NCBI RefSeq assembly: GCF_048771995.1
Contig: NC_133026.1
Location: 99,473,501-99,537,500, forward strand
Direction of reading: 5' to 3'
DNA: 64,000 bases
DNA from: Taeniopygia guttata
Lineage: Eukaryota > Chordata > Aves > Passeriformes > Estrildidae
The translations under genes and the position numbers were made by a program. Positions 29,101 to 42,230 of the stretch are shown here, one piece after another. The first letter of the stretch is position 1; the number at the start of each line of letters is the position of its first letter. A model generated the notes under the pieces. The model saw only the letters and a list, made by a program, of their open reading frames with translations. It ran no database searches and was not told the origin of the DNA.

Positions 29101-30341
29101 TAATTGCTGCAGCAAACAATCTTTGTGCACAGTAATAGTCACCTTGTTCTCCTTCCTGAGCATTAACCTTATGGTGACAAGGGAGAAGAAATGTCACTGC
29201 ACAGAGGACAGGCAAAAATGTTTGAGAATTATTTCTTTTAGTGAAATATGAATGTGTGTGACTTCCATCAAGATAATTTTTCATTTTGTACTGAAAAAAT
29301 AAATTTCTCTCTGAATGCTTGGTTACAAATCTAGTAACTCTATGAAAGCTTTTGATTCCTTGTGCTTTTAAGAGGAAAATTAACAAGAGCTCTGAATTGC
29401 CTTGTAGAGAACAGAGTAGAATCATGTGTCTTTTCTTGCAGGCATTAATTTGTGCTTAAGCATTATGTGGCAGTTCTGATAAGTGAAGCACTCATCCCTT
29501 GCTGATGGAATTATCTCGCAGAGAAGCTGCACTCTAGCCTTTGAGGGACCTGTTATTTTAGATACCTGAAAGTCCATTATGCTTGTTCACTGATGTGGGT
29601 GTTCTCTGGCCTCCACATTTTCCTGAAATACTCCATAGTGGCAAAGAAGCAGCTTTAACAGACAAATAGCAAATACACAAAGAAGTAGAGCTTAGGTTTT
29701 GATCTTTAGTGTTTTGTAATGAGCTGCTTTTTCAAGAGGAGTTTTGTTATTTTGTAATTTGTATAAATTTCTAGCACATCAGGAGGAGATTGATTTGGAG
29801 AAAAATGAAAAATGGATTTCTGATGTTTACTTGCTATAAGCTTGACACATTGCGTTTTTCATTCCGCAGTTTCACTGGGAATACACAGCAAATATTGGGC
29901 TGGAGAACTAATAATGTATATGACTAAGCTGATTTAGTGATAATCCTGCCATCTGTCCAGAGTTCTCAAAGAGAATTTGGCTGTTCCTTGTAAAGACTTT
30001 GTAATTTTGCAGTATATGATGTGCCTTTATTAATCTACACGCCCTGAAGTCACACAGGATTTATGATGAAATCTCCATTCCAGTGATACCACTGATAAAC
30101 CTTTCAATCAACTGGCGAAGAATCCACAGGCAGTTTCAACCTTTGGTCTTCTGACAATTTCAGATAATGACTGGTGGAAAACTAGATCTTACAGTACCTT
30201 GGGCCCTTCCAGGGAACATTTTGCCTGCAAAAAACACAAATAATAGAGCATAGAGCATGAAGTTAAGTGGTGTTGGTCTTTATTTGATGTTTTGGGTGTT
30301 TTCTTGGGGTTTTTTTTCCTGTTTTTTTTGGTGGGTTTTTT

Positions 30342-30364
30342 GTTTTTTTTTTTTTTTTTTTTTT
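30342..30364 (+). repeat. Poly(T) tract
   Basis: A long T run of about 23 bases, preceded by shorter T runs from about 30309 onward. It is a homopolymer-rich patch or possibly the antisense tail of an old retroposon; no body was recognised. Confidence 0.8.
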
Positions 30365-33300
30365 GCTTTTGGTAACTACAGAATTCCCTTTTTTTTTTTC
30401 ATGGAATGAGATGAAAAGTCTGTAGCTACAGATTATATGAATATGAAAAAGGGCTCAGAGTTTTGGAAGAGTAAGATAATTTTTACAGCTCTTTAGTTTT
30501 TGCAGAAGCCTTTCTATATAAATTCTATTAAATTGTGCCTAGGAAGATACCCATCTAATCAGAAGCATGCTAGCATACCTATGGCAGCAATCATATGTAC
30601 TGGTCAATAGCTATCATATCAATTAACTTTAAGGTGTTACTTTTTGAGTAAACCAGTGCTGCTGGACATGTTTGGCTGTCTGTTTAGACCAAAAGACTAA
30701 CTTGATTGCTCATTCCAACTGGAAGAAAAAATTAATCTTTAGATGTTTGCATATCAACAATTTAACAGCCCTTTTTGTTGTCCTTTTTTGTTGTTCTGTG
30801 TAATAAAATACAAGTTTAGAGTATCAGTATGAAATAAGAATGCTGTGTCTCATACTTTTTTTTCCTGCTAAATCTCTTGAAGCCTTCTGAGATTATATGA
30901 CATTTTTCTATGAACTCTGCTACATAGGAATTTTCTGTTAGAGATGCTGTGTTTTCCTACCTATTTGCTAATTTCCAAAAAGTTAATAGTCAAAGCACAG
31001 TAACATAAGGACTATGCATTCTGTGGATGAATAAAAGAGGATAACAGTGTGGTTGCATGGTGGGAGGTGGGAGTTCTTTGTTATTGCTTGAAGGACTTTG
31101 CCTAGGGCAGTGCTGAAACTGAAGTAAAATACACCCTGGGGTTCAGTAAGTTCAGTTTCAGTGATAAGGTGATAAGTTTGACCTGATACCATTAGCTTTT
31201 GGATCTGTAGGGAACAAACTCCCACTCAACCCCTATTCCTGAATGTCTCTATTCACTCAGAAGTTCAACATCCACCATACAAGAAGTGCAGGAGATACGC
31301 AGGTGATGAGAATAAAATACATAAAATGTAGGTTAAATGACAGATGAAAAGCAAACAAAGCTGTTCAGTCTCTGAAGATTTCCTGTTGTTTACAGCTCTT
31401 CTTTCCCTGCACCACTTGAGTCCATACAGTGCTTTCTTGCAGTGATGAATTTTGGAGTACTGAATAGGTTGCGCTTGGTATTTGATTTTTGGAAAACCAA
31501 GAAAAACGAGACTTTAGTACATTTTTGGCTTTTTTCAGATGAACAAGGAGCACTTTAGTGGGCTGATTAAGTACCTTAATATAATATTGCATTCATTTTG
31601 TGCTACATTTTTTGCTTCCATATTTTACTTTTGATGAGTAACTTATTTTGACTGAAGTAGATATTCATGGTGTTAATGAAGAACACTAGATTTTTTTGCT
31701 TTTGTAAAATGTTACAGTCTTACTGGATTATTAAATCATCTTAAGATAGAAAGTTGTTCAAATAGACCTTTTGTGTCTGTGTGTTTCTAACTAACGTCTA
31801 ATATTTTTACATTTCTACGTGACTGCTTTTAGAGGCTCTCTCACATAAAGTTCCTTGAAAATCTAAGCTAATCTAAGCAGCATTATTTCAACAATAACAT
31901 GTATTACTGGCCATGGCTAATTTTAACATAGCTAAGGTAGCCTAATTGCTTGTTAATCAGTTTTGAATTTGGTCAGTGGTCAAAGAAGAAGGAACTCAAA
32001 GGAGCTAAACACTTTGTTTCACTTCAGCAGTTCAGTTACCGGGCACTGGTTTCTCAATTTAAAAGCAAATGTTTTAAATTTAGCCATTAAGAATATGAGG
32101 TAAGGATTGAAAAGACAGTATCAGTAAGTTTGTTTTCAAAATATGAAGAGATTTAAAGTGAGAAAAATAGTTGTTTATGAACAAGGTGAATTCAGAGTGC
32201 TCCAACCTGCTTTGTTTAATACACCTGTGCTCTTCTTTCAAGTGATAACTTATTAACATTGAGTCATTCTAACATTCCTTCTTTGAATGCTCTTAGAAAT
32301 ATTGATCTAGTTAATCTAAACAATTCTTGTATGAAGTAGATAATCTTTAAACATTTAAATTCTTTTTAGTTACTTTATACTTTACATGTATCAGACCCCT
32401 AGCAATTTATACTTGGGAAAATGACAAATCCTTATGAAAGGCTTATTTTTAAATGCAGCTTTAGCTGACCTAATGCAGATGAACACATGGAATTTTTAAT
32501 GAACAAATAGACAGTGCTGTTAATCTTCATTTGGTCTTCATTCTCTCTTGTACATTCTGTTATTTTGTCTCTTTGCTGGAAGCAAGAACTGCTGTCCTGT
32601 GCCTGTGAACCTGAAGAAGCTTCATTTATTGCAAGAGAAGGGAGGAGGAATGTGGTGTCCCTCGCAGGCTTTCTAAAGCTTACTTAGGGAAAAGCTTAGG
32701 GAAAGGTTATTAAGAGTAAAGCTTAATTGGAATTTTAGTAAGATATGCATTTTCAGTAGGTCAATAACAGGATAGGTCATGATGGTTGCTTCAGAAATTC
32801 ACTGTTACACTGTCTTCCAGGAAGCAAATACCATAAGGCTTATCCTTGTATGCAGTGAGATCAACAGAAAGCAATCTGTTGAAAGTAACATGGGTTTTTT
32901 TTTATTATTTTCTAGGTTTTAGTTAATACATATCCAAATAACTGTATTTTTTTCTTTGCACTTTTATGACTAAATGTTCTTCACACAAATATTTATCATA
33001 TAGCTTTTTATCTAAATCTCTTGACCTCAGAAGTTGAGGCATTGAACAAAGCAAGATTTGCAGTCGAGTCATGAGAGTGTGCAGCATTGCATGCTTCCTT
33101 TGGCAGAGAGGATCCTGAGTTGGTCCTGAGGCTCACTGAGGCAAAAGGGGGTTTTGTTAGTTTTGTGCTTTCTTTTGTTTGACTCTTCACAGTGCAATTC
33201 ATTTGAGCTTTTGTTCCTGAGTGAACCTTATAGCAACTGGTAAGTTTCTGTGCTCCCCATGACCTACCAGTGTGAACATTTTAGTCTTAAGCTGTTTGAT

Positions 33301-36300
33301 TTTGTCTGCCAGTTACATGTCTGTAATGTCAATCATGGGAAGACAAAGCAAGCTCCAAGATTTCTTCTTAATAGCATGAAGGAAAGAAAGATGTTCCATG
33401 CTGAACTGTTGGATTAGCCTTTAGTGTTGCTGTGAGCTGTAGCAGGTGAAGCAAAATACTTTTATTTACCAAAAGGAAATGCAGAGGGTAAATTAAACAC
33501 ACAGATAAAATTAGACTAAATTCTAAATATGTGTTTCATCACATCCCTTTCTTCTATTAACCAGTGGCAATTATGAAGCACCTGTAATGCTGTTAGTACT
33601 TCACTCTCAGCAAGAAGTAAAGGTTAAATAATTAACTAGGACAGGACAAGCTGTTCACACTTAGTAGATTTACTCCTGCTTCATTTAAGAAAGTAAAGGT
33701 ACTCTTTTAAATTGACAAGTTTTTCTCCTTCACCTCTTAGTCCCTGAGCCTGAAACATCCTTGTCCAAGTCTCCCGTCACTGTTTCTCACCTGTATTGTA
33801 CCTTTACTTCCAAGTGTCCCTTTCCTGCTTTCTTCCAAAATCTTCTATAATTCATTCATTAACTTCCTTTATTTCTGTTTCTCCTTAACCAAAAAGTTAA
33901 TCATCTGGTTTTGCAGGTGTGTTTTACTGCCTCTGCACAATATTTGATGATTGCCAATGTTTCTGAGATGAGTCTCTGCTCCAAATGTGTGCTTTCACAG
34001 ATCTCTGCTCTTCTGCTTGTTTCTTCTCTTGGTCCTAGTGGATGATGTACTGCTATCTGAATTCATGATTTTCCTGCTGCATGTTTCTCATTGTGTCTTT
34101 ATCTTCCTCTGTTATCTGGACCTATGATACTGGCGTTCTCTTCAGCTCGCACCCTTTCCTTTCCTCCAGATGCTAGCCAAATCCTTAATTGCTGTCTGCT
34201 AAAAGCACCCCTCTCTTCTCTGTTGCCAAGATGGTAATTCAGGCTTTGTGGTTTTTGTATTGGGTTGTCTTGGCTAATGCAAAATGCCTGCCGCCTACTG
34301 CTTTCTTAGCAATGATAGGAATTATTTCTTCAAAGTTTTTTGAAAGACTCTCCTCTAGCTGTGTTGTGGCTTTGGGATTGCCATATGTTGCTTTTTGCTT
34401 CACCTGTGACCTACACATTCAGGCTGTCTTGTTTCTGCTGTTATAGATCTGAAGCAAACGCTCACTGCATAGTAAACAAGTTGCTCCATCTGGTCTGTTT
34501 GTTAGGAAGATGTGCCATGCATTGTTTGCTTTGAAGGGAAGCTCTTACAAATGGTTCAGGGAACATAGATGAGAAAAACATGCATGTATCCTTCGACTAC
34601 ATATCTCAAACTCCTTCACTATTTGATGCTTGTGAATCAACACTGTCTTTTGAATATACTTTGCAGCATCTCAAATGACCTTGTTTTTCTGAGCATGTTG
34701 CCTGTCCTTGAATATTCGAGTATTCCACCTATTTTCTCAGAGTGAAATCTCCATGCAATTCCTAAATCTTCCTGAAGTGTTTCATGTCACTGGGCATGGA
34801 GAAAATAATTATGGTTGAAACTGCATGAAAACAGTCAAGTAATTGTGGTCTCTGGTCCTTGGCCACGTTTTTGCCTTGTAATTTTCCAAAGAGCTGTTCT
34901 TTATAATTTTGTGTTGCTTGGTGTTAGAGTTTACTTTAAATCTACAACTAGGAAGGCATGTAGAAAAATAGTTATTTTCCCTTTTCTTCTTTCTTTTATT
35001 ATCTGTCTGTATAATGACAGAAACAATGTCCTTAATGAACTTTGTTGGCCAGAATAATAACATCCAGCATTGCTTTATCATAGTAGTTTTAGCTTTCATT
35101 GACCAACTGAATATACTCAAGGACTTCTGATTTTATTTAATACACAATTTTTTTTTGTTATAGTGATTTTTTCTTCAAAATTCTGCCAGTTTCAAGATTT
35201 TGTGAGCTGTCATTTTGATCTGATAGAGAACCAGTGCTGAACCTAAACCTGGCTTTCTTTATGCAGAGTCTGGTGCTTCCATTGCACAGCATAAAGGGCA
35301 TTTCAACAGTAACACTGCATGTTTATGGAGAATCACCTGCATGGTTATACCTGTAACATTTAAACCATTGGCACTCGGAAAAATGTGTTGGAATACTATT
35401 TGTTTTTCATGTTTTGGACTTATTGCTGAATGAGAAATAAAAAGTTAGTCTGAAAAATATTGGTAAGGGTTGTTATATGAGACAAAAGAAAAATATCCCA
35501 TTGTAACAGGGAGAGTTTTGCCACTTAGTTAGAGACATTATAGCAAAATTATTTTTCAATTTAAAGTACTTCATTCTCTTACAGAAGGAACATGTTTGTT
35601 TAAAAGTTAAGATCTCTTATCCCTGGACTCCTAGCTTTCTGGTATGTTGCCTGCCTGCAGCTCTCAGGTCCTTCAGATAATTTCTATGTCTTGTTATGCT
35701 ATTTATATATGCAGATGTAGTAGCAGACTTCACAGTTTAAAACCCAGACCAGGAATAAATGAGTATGTGATAAATTTTTGGTTCTATGAGTTGCTCCAGT
35801 GACTTAATTATGTGGGCACTAAAGTAGACTAGATGAATATTTAGCCGGGAGAAAATAAACATTCTCATTTTAGAGAAAGAGAATTTAAGTTTGAAGGCAT
35901 CAGGCAGATTGCCTGGTGTGACATTTGGAGTACATGATGGAGCAGCATAGAATCTAGATTGTTTAAGCCTTAATCACAAACCCCAAGATCTTTCTTCAGA
36001 TTTAAAAAACTACCCAAAATAACAAGCTCATTACTTAAACTGCCAAGGAATTACTAATTCCCTGGAGAGACATTTCATCAAGATAACTAGGAATTTACTT
36101 TCAGGCTAGACTATTCTTTATTTCTTGTATCAACTTCTTAAATACTTTAAAATTCTATGGAAGTAGTAGCCCATTCTCTTTAAAAATAAATTTCTTATCT
36201 TTCAGGTTTATACATGTAGATGTTACCATCTAGTACAAAATCTTTCTATTGTTCCCTTTCTGGAAATAGATAAACTGAGCTTTGTTCCTGCACAGAAGAC

Positions 36301-37988
36301 AAGCTTACCTCTAAATTTCTTGTATACATTTCAGTCAGAAAAAGCATTTCAAAAGAGAAATAGAGTGTTTGGAAACGATAAAAATGAACAGTTTCTTAGA
36401 AGGAAAGAAGCGAATGTGGGGAATTTGAATTAGGAGTGATATTTGTGTGAATAAAGGGAAATTAGTCCAGTAATTAAGGATAAAAGCATGAAGAACTAAT
36501 ACAAAATAAGGAAACGTTTTTACTGCAGCATTTGGAAAGGTAGTGAAACAAATTAGCCCTATTGTCATTTAAATGTGGATTAAATAATATTTGGCTTTGC
36601 TGTGTGGTATTACTATAATATTAAGTAGTAGGACAAAGAACTTGAACAAAATATTCTGTTAGAAGTGAGCTAGCTCAGGGTCCTAAAAACAGAATTTCAT
36701 TTCACAAAATCTGTTAAAGGACTGGTATCATTTTTTTCTTGCACTTGTATAATGTGAACAAAGATATGATCATTAAATCTAGCTTGAACCTCACTGTGAA
36801 TTTATAGTGTATAACAGTATTTTTGTGTTGTTCTAGCATTTAAAATGTCATATGGAAACACAAAGTGTCAGACTAATAAGATTCCATGCACTTTCCTGTC
36901 AGTGGCTTGACCTTTTGTTTTTGGAAAAGATGGCTTGTATATGTATGGAGATCTTGTTTCTTCAGTCTTACGTCTATGTGAATATCTAGATAAATGGATT
37001 TTAGCAGACAGTGGACACTGCAGCAGATATACATATATGGTGCCTTGCATTTCCTGGCATGGAAATTTGAACATGGATAACAGACAACTGCCTTTGTATT
37101 TTTGTTGTGTGGTTGTTTACCACTCATTGAATTTGTGTGACATTGGGGTTTTTGTTTGACATGGCCTATTACAGTTTTATAAAGTGACTGTGAAAGCAAG
37201 TTTTCAAAAAGCTTTCTGAATAGAAGTGTTGGTTGCTGTGCTTTTCCCCTGTTTAATGGCTGCAGGAGCAAAGATCTAGTTAAGATCTTGCTAATGTCTT
37301 GTTAGGAGCATGCCTGCCCCTCTCAGTCACCAGTAAAACAGGAACTATATATTACTTTTTTATGATTCATTTTGTTGAAATTATCTTCACTCACTTCCAC
37401 TCTTTTACATCCCTTTCTCCCTTAAAATAATTATTTTCTAATTACTTTTCTTGTCACCTCTTAGTGCTAGCTCCTCCATGAATGACAATCCCAGTCTGCC
37501 CCTTTTTATTTTGATTTTTTTAAAATTTCTTTTAAATTGCTGCAACCTGCCTCCAGAGAACAGTCTCCTCACAGCATTCTTTTTGTCATCCACCCACACA
37601 TGGAGTAGCTCTGCTGCTCCAGAGAGTTCCAGTAACTAAGTGTAGAGCTGTCAGTGGATTCAAATCCTACAAACAGAGGAAGCAAAGCCCACATCTGCAG
37701 AATCCTTCCTTGTAAAAGTGATGGGTGGCTATTTAAAGCATGTTGGTCCTGTTTGTGTTCCAGGCTAGTTTCATTGTTGTCTCTGTCTTAACCCAGTTCT
37801 GCCATGGCCCCAGGGGCTACAAATGGCAGGAGTGCTGAGCATCGTAGTGCAGGATTTCATCTGCAGATCTTATGAGGTATCCTGAGCTAAAAAACTCTGA
37901 GCAAAAGAATCAGATATTAATAGATACAGCAAATAACTGTCCTCAGCTACAAATCCTTCTAAATTCTGGTTGCCCTAAGCCTCACAAG

Positions 37989-38206
37989 TGCTGCCACAGT
38001 GCCTTCTGACAGCACCTGCAGCTGCAGAAAGTCAGGATTCTGGATGTGCAGCCGACTCTTACAGGTGCTCTTGTCTCCCTTACCACCTTGGGCCTGTCAC
38101 TTGTTCCTGGCCTCTGACCTCCAGGACTGGAGGGCTGTGTCCTGGACTGTGGCCACTGTGTCCTCTTGACACTGAAGTGGAGGAATAACTCATGCTGCCA
38201 CAGTGC
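37989..38206. repeat. Exact 14-bp direct repeats bounding a 190-bp segment
   Basis: TGCTGCCACAGTGC occurs at 37989-38002 and again at 38193-38206. The segment between is GC-richer than its surroundings. It could be a target-site duplication around an old insertion, or chance. Confidence 0.5.
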
Positions 38207-39032
38207 ATTTTAGAGATGTAACTACTGCCAAAAGTCTCTGATTCCCACAGCTTCTTCCATTACAGTGGCTGATTTAATAATGTCTTGCAGAACTCTTAGG
38301 GTCAAGAAAAACAGGCATTGTCCTTTTCCAGCCTGCAGAGAATACGCTTAGGTCATGAGATGCTAAACAATCTGATTCCTGTATCATGAGACTGAACGAT
38401 GTAACATCTTGCTGAATTTGTACCTTTGGCAATATTCACTAGTCTTTCAATGAAGTTGCTTTTCCTGTTAATCACAATATTATTTATGAGAAGACATTGA
38501 AGATCCTATGACAACTGTTCCTATACAGACAATTTGTGTTTTTCTTGTGGATACATAAAATTTATGAGTTTTATAACTTGCTCTGAATGTGAAAATTTGT
38601 CTTTTAACGTTCATGGGTCTGAGCCCTTCATATTATCTCTCAGATTTTTTGTCTCTGCTGTGTAGTGAGTAACTGTGGGGGTTGCCCATCCTTACTCAAA
38701 TCTTTTTCACATGGCTAGTGAGTTGTGCCAAGACAGATTCAATTAGCTGTGGTCATGTTGGCATTGCTGATTGCCATTTATTTAGTGAGCGTTAGCTGCA
38801 TTAGAGATGATGTTGGGAAGGTTTCCAGCACTGACTTCTTCAGCACTGGCACCAGCAGCACCAGGAGCTCTGCAGCTTCATTAACTGTGGCATTGCTGAC
38901 GACCCAGGCAGCAGTGATGTTTGCCAGGGGCTGTGCAGGTCTCTGGGTCCGTGCATCCATGAAGATCTCTGCATTTTAATGCCTGTGTATTGTTTGTGAG
39001 TCAGGGCTTGAAATCAGCCACAGTTACAATGT

Positions 39033-39225
39033 TATGGAATCACAGAATAATATATTCAGAAGGGACATTTGAAATTACCTCTGGTCATCTAGGATAGATG
39101 AATGAACATGCTGAAGACAATACAAAATGTGGTTGATATGGACCTTGCCTAGCTACATTCAGGGTTGGACATCCCACAACCTCTTCAGGAAATCTGCTCC
39201 TCTTTCACCACCCTCCTTGTGGAGA
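39033..39225 (-). repeat. CR1-like LINE fragment, antisense
   Basis: The text from 'ggaatcacagaataatatattcagaagggac' to the 'ttggacatcccacaacctcttcagg' region reads as the reverse complement of a CR1 3' end (tcatagaatcatagaat..., then 'aaggttggaagggacc'-type wording). It is diverged and its ends are approximate. Confidence 0.65.
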
Positions 39226-41689
39226 ACACACATGCAGACAGCCACCCACCCAAACATAGAAAAATAACTTCTTAGTAGTAGCTGTATTTACTTGAAAATG
39301 TAATTTATGGGTATGAGTACATTCTTTCTGTCTTGTCTTTAATCTACCACCAGTTATTTTGAATTGCAGGTTGAAAAATACTGAGGGCATGGAGGTTAGT
39401 GCTCAGAGCAAAGCATTAATGTGACAGCACAACATAAGAGACAAAGGCATGAGATACTCCATCTTGGAGTACTGTTGAAGCTAGAGACAATGAGTGATCT
39501 TATTTAAACTTTGCATTATTGTTATTATTTTTCTGGATACAAAGATCATATTTTATCATGCATAGCAAGAAAAAACACACAGGAGTATTTGTATGTATTT
39601 ATTTATATTGATTTTTGTCATAGTGAAATAGCATACAAAAGAAAGCAGAGCAGAGACATTGGTGTTTCCTGTGAGGAGCAGTATGGTACTGCTTGCTTTG
39701 CAGGCGTGTAAAACAACATCAGGAATTACTGTGGGTTGCACAAGGAGAAAATGAAGTGAGGCTTGGTAGCTTTTTGTTAAGTAGGTATGGTAAGCAGATA
39801 TGTGCTCATTTTGAATATGTAAATATATGGGGTGGGATGAAACAATTCCCCTTTAAGTGAAATGATGATTTCAAGAGTCATAGAACCTTGTGACTGATCA
39901 CAAGTTTTAGAAGAAACTTCAGTTCACTGAACCTAATGTTACTTACATAAAGTTTATTGTTACTTAATGAGTCTTATGGATTGTAATATTTAAAATACCC
40001 AACACGTTACCATAATGTAGCCATTTTCAAATGTTGTTAAACGATCTTAAAAAGGCGGTTAGGCTGTCATTGTTATTAGGCAGCTGGAAAGATTTCATTT
40101 TCTGATTTAGATTGTATCACTGTTTGCCTGCAGTGAGGCCAGTGATGAAATGTTTTCCAAACATATGAGCCTAGACAGTTTCTACATAAACTAAGAGCTC
40201 TTTGTATATCCTGGATCTTTCTCCCTGTGTTGGGTACATCATTTTTTTCTTCCCATTTGGATGTCTCAACTTTAGATAGATCTTTGACAGGGATTATTTG
40301 TGCAGATTTTATATACCTGAGATTATTTTATGTTTCTTATGCAGCTGCCTAACAATAAGTAACGTGCTATAAATATTTTGCTCATACATATGCCTATACA
40401 AATAATTCAGTTTTAAAATAAGAAAGCTTCAGGATAAGCAAGTATTTCCCAGATATTAGTAATGTTTTCTTAGCTGCTCATTTTGTTAAACCAGCCTAAA
40501 CATATGCTGTTTGAAACACTGGTGGTTTGTTTGCTCATTTGTCATAATGAAATAATTTATGTAAAGAAGACTAAATCCCCGTGTGTAAAACAATCCTTTT
40601 TATTGCCCCTTAAATGATCTGAGTCAGGGTTATTTTAACTGTGCATTAACCTCTTCGTGTGTTTGATGGAAAGAAAGTTTGGTTGTTTTCCAGATTCAGA
40701 GGGGAGAGAAAGGGAGTCTAACACACGGGAGTCCTAAAATATTTAAATAATTTGGAACACCCATGCTGACCTTGCGTAGGGAGATGAGGTGTCAGAGACA
40801 GCACAGGGAGGTTTCAGGGAGGAGGTGGAATTGTTGCCCTGGCCTCAGAGCTGACTCACAGAGTGTCACTGGGTGTGTAGGATGGTCAGATGGCTAGGAG
40901 GAATGAACCATCATGTTGGCTAAACCAGGTTAGTGTCTCTCAAGAGAGCCAGAGGTCCTTACAAAGGACAAATGGGAGGAGGATCCTACTGCTGAAGCCT
41001 CCCTGCATGCACTGGGGAGGATTGTGCCACCCAAAATGAGTCTGCCAGTGTAGGAATCACAGTCACATGATAACCAAGACTGGTTTGTGGATGTGAAAAT
41101 CACATGCATGTTCATGTTCAGTATTTTCTGCAATAATTGGTGTAATTTCCTTTAAAGGAAGGTCTTGTTTATTTGTTACTGTTGATAGACCTAATTGGTG
41201 TTAGTTTCATAAACAGTCTTGGATTAAAAAGGCTATTGTTTGCTCCCACAAACCCATCAATGACTTGATCGCAAACATTTTCCAGGATATTCCCAAATAC
41301 AATAGACTACATTTAATTAAAAAATTAACAGAACAAAAAAGAACAATGTGGGCTTGTGAGTAGTCTCAGGGACAGCTGTGAAACAAGTGTAGTGAGCAAA
41401 TTGCCAAGTCTTTATTCTGTAGGATGAAGTTTCTCTTTTCCTGAAGAACATGAGTATTATTTTTTCTCATAGGTCAGAAAAACTCAAGATTAATTAAGAA
41501 TCTGATGCAGCTTTCTCACAAGTGAACTTTCCAAGTCCATATATATTTCAATTATGTCTTATATATCCTAGGTTATGTCTGAACACTAGATTGTTCTTTT
41601 TCTTGACTTCAGACATCTGATTTTTCAGTAATATTTTCTTTTCTGATACTTGCCACATATGTTTAATAGAATAACTCACGCTTTTTGCC

Positions 41690-42230
41690 CATGTTTCAGT
41701 ATTTCCTGGTAGCAAAGCATAGAGCCCTGTGCCAGGATGCTCTGCACACACCTCTGGTACAGGGATGGGTTTCCCATGCCCAAAGCTGGTTCTGTTGTGG
41801 TATGGTAGCCTTGGATCTGGTGGCTGTGGAAATAGCCATGTCACAGCTGTGAAGAAGCCTTGTTGCAGACATTCCACCTCCTTTCTAGGAGGAACATTTA
41901 AGCTGAGCCTTTGCATTTTGTCTCTTGAACTGTGCCGCAGCTTGTTCTGTGCCCAGCCACATCCCTTGCTGGACCTGACCCACTGGCTTGCCTTCCTGGC
42001 CAAGCCTCAGAATTGCCTTGGCACTGTGGGATGACTTTGGTCATCATGGACTGTGGCTGACCCTGGCTTCTCTGAGCAGACCTGCTCTGCTCTTCCTGTT
42101 TGAGGATCTGTGCCTGGTCACTGGGGGCACTGCCCCTGCCTCTGTTGTGGTCACCCTCTGCTCCTGACTCGCCTCCTCTTGCGGAGGTGGCTGCCCTTAA
42201 ACGCTTCCTCACATGAGTTCCTTTACTCAT
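41690..42230. mobile_element. Possible LTR-derived sequence
   Basis: This GC-richer block, with phrases such as 'cttgctggacctgacccactggcttgcc' and 'tgcctggtcactgggggcac', resembles repeated LTR-type DNA of songbirds from memory. No ends, target-site duplication or retroviral gene were identified. Open frames on both strands (for example 41548-42003 minus) have no recognisable product. Confidence 0.3.
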
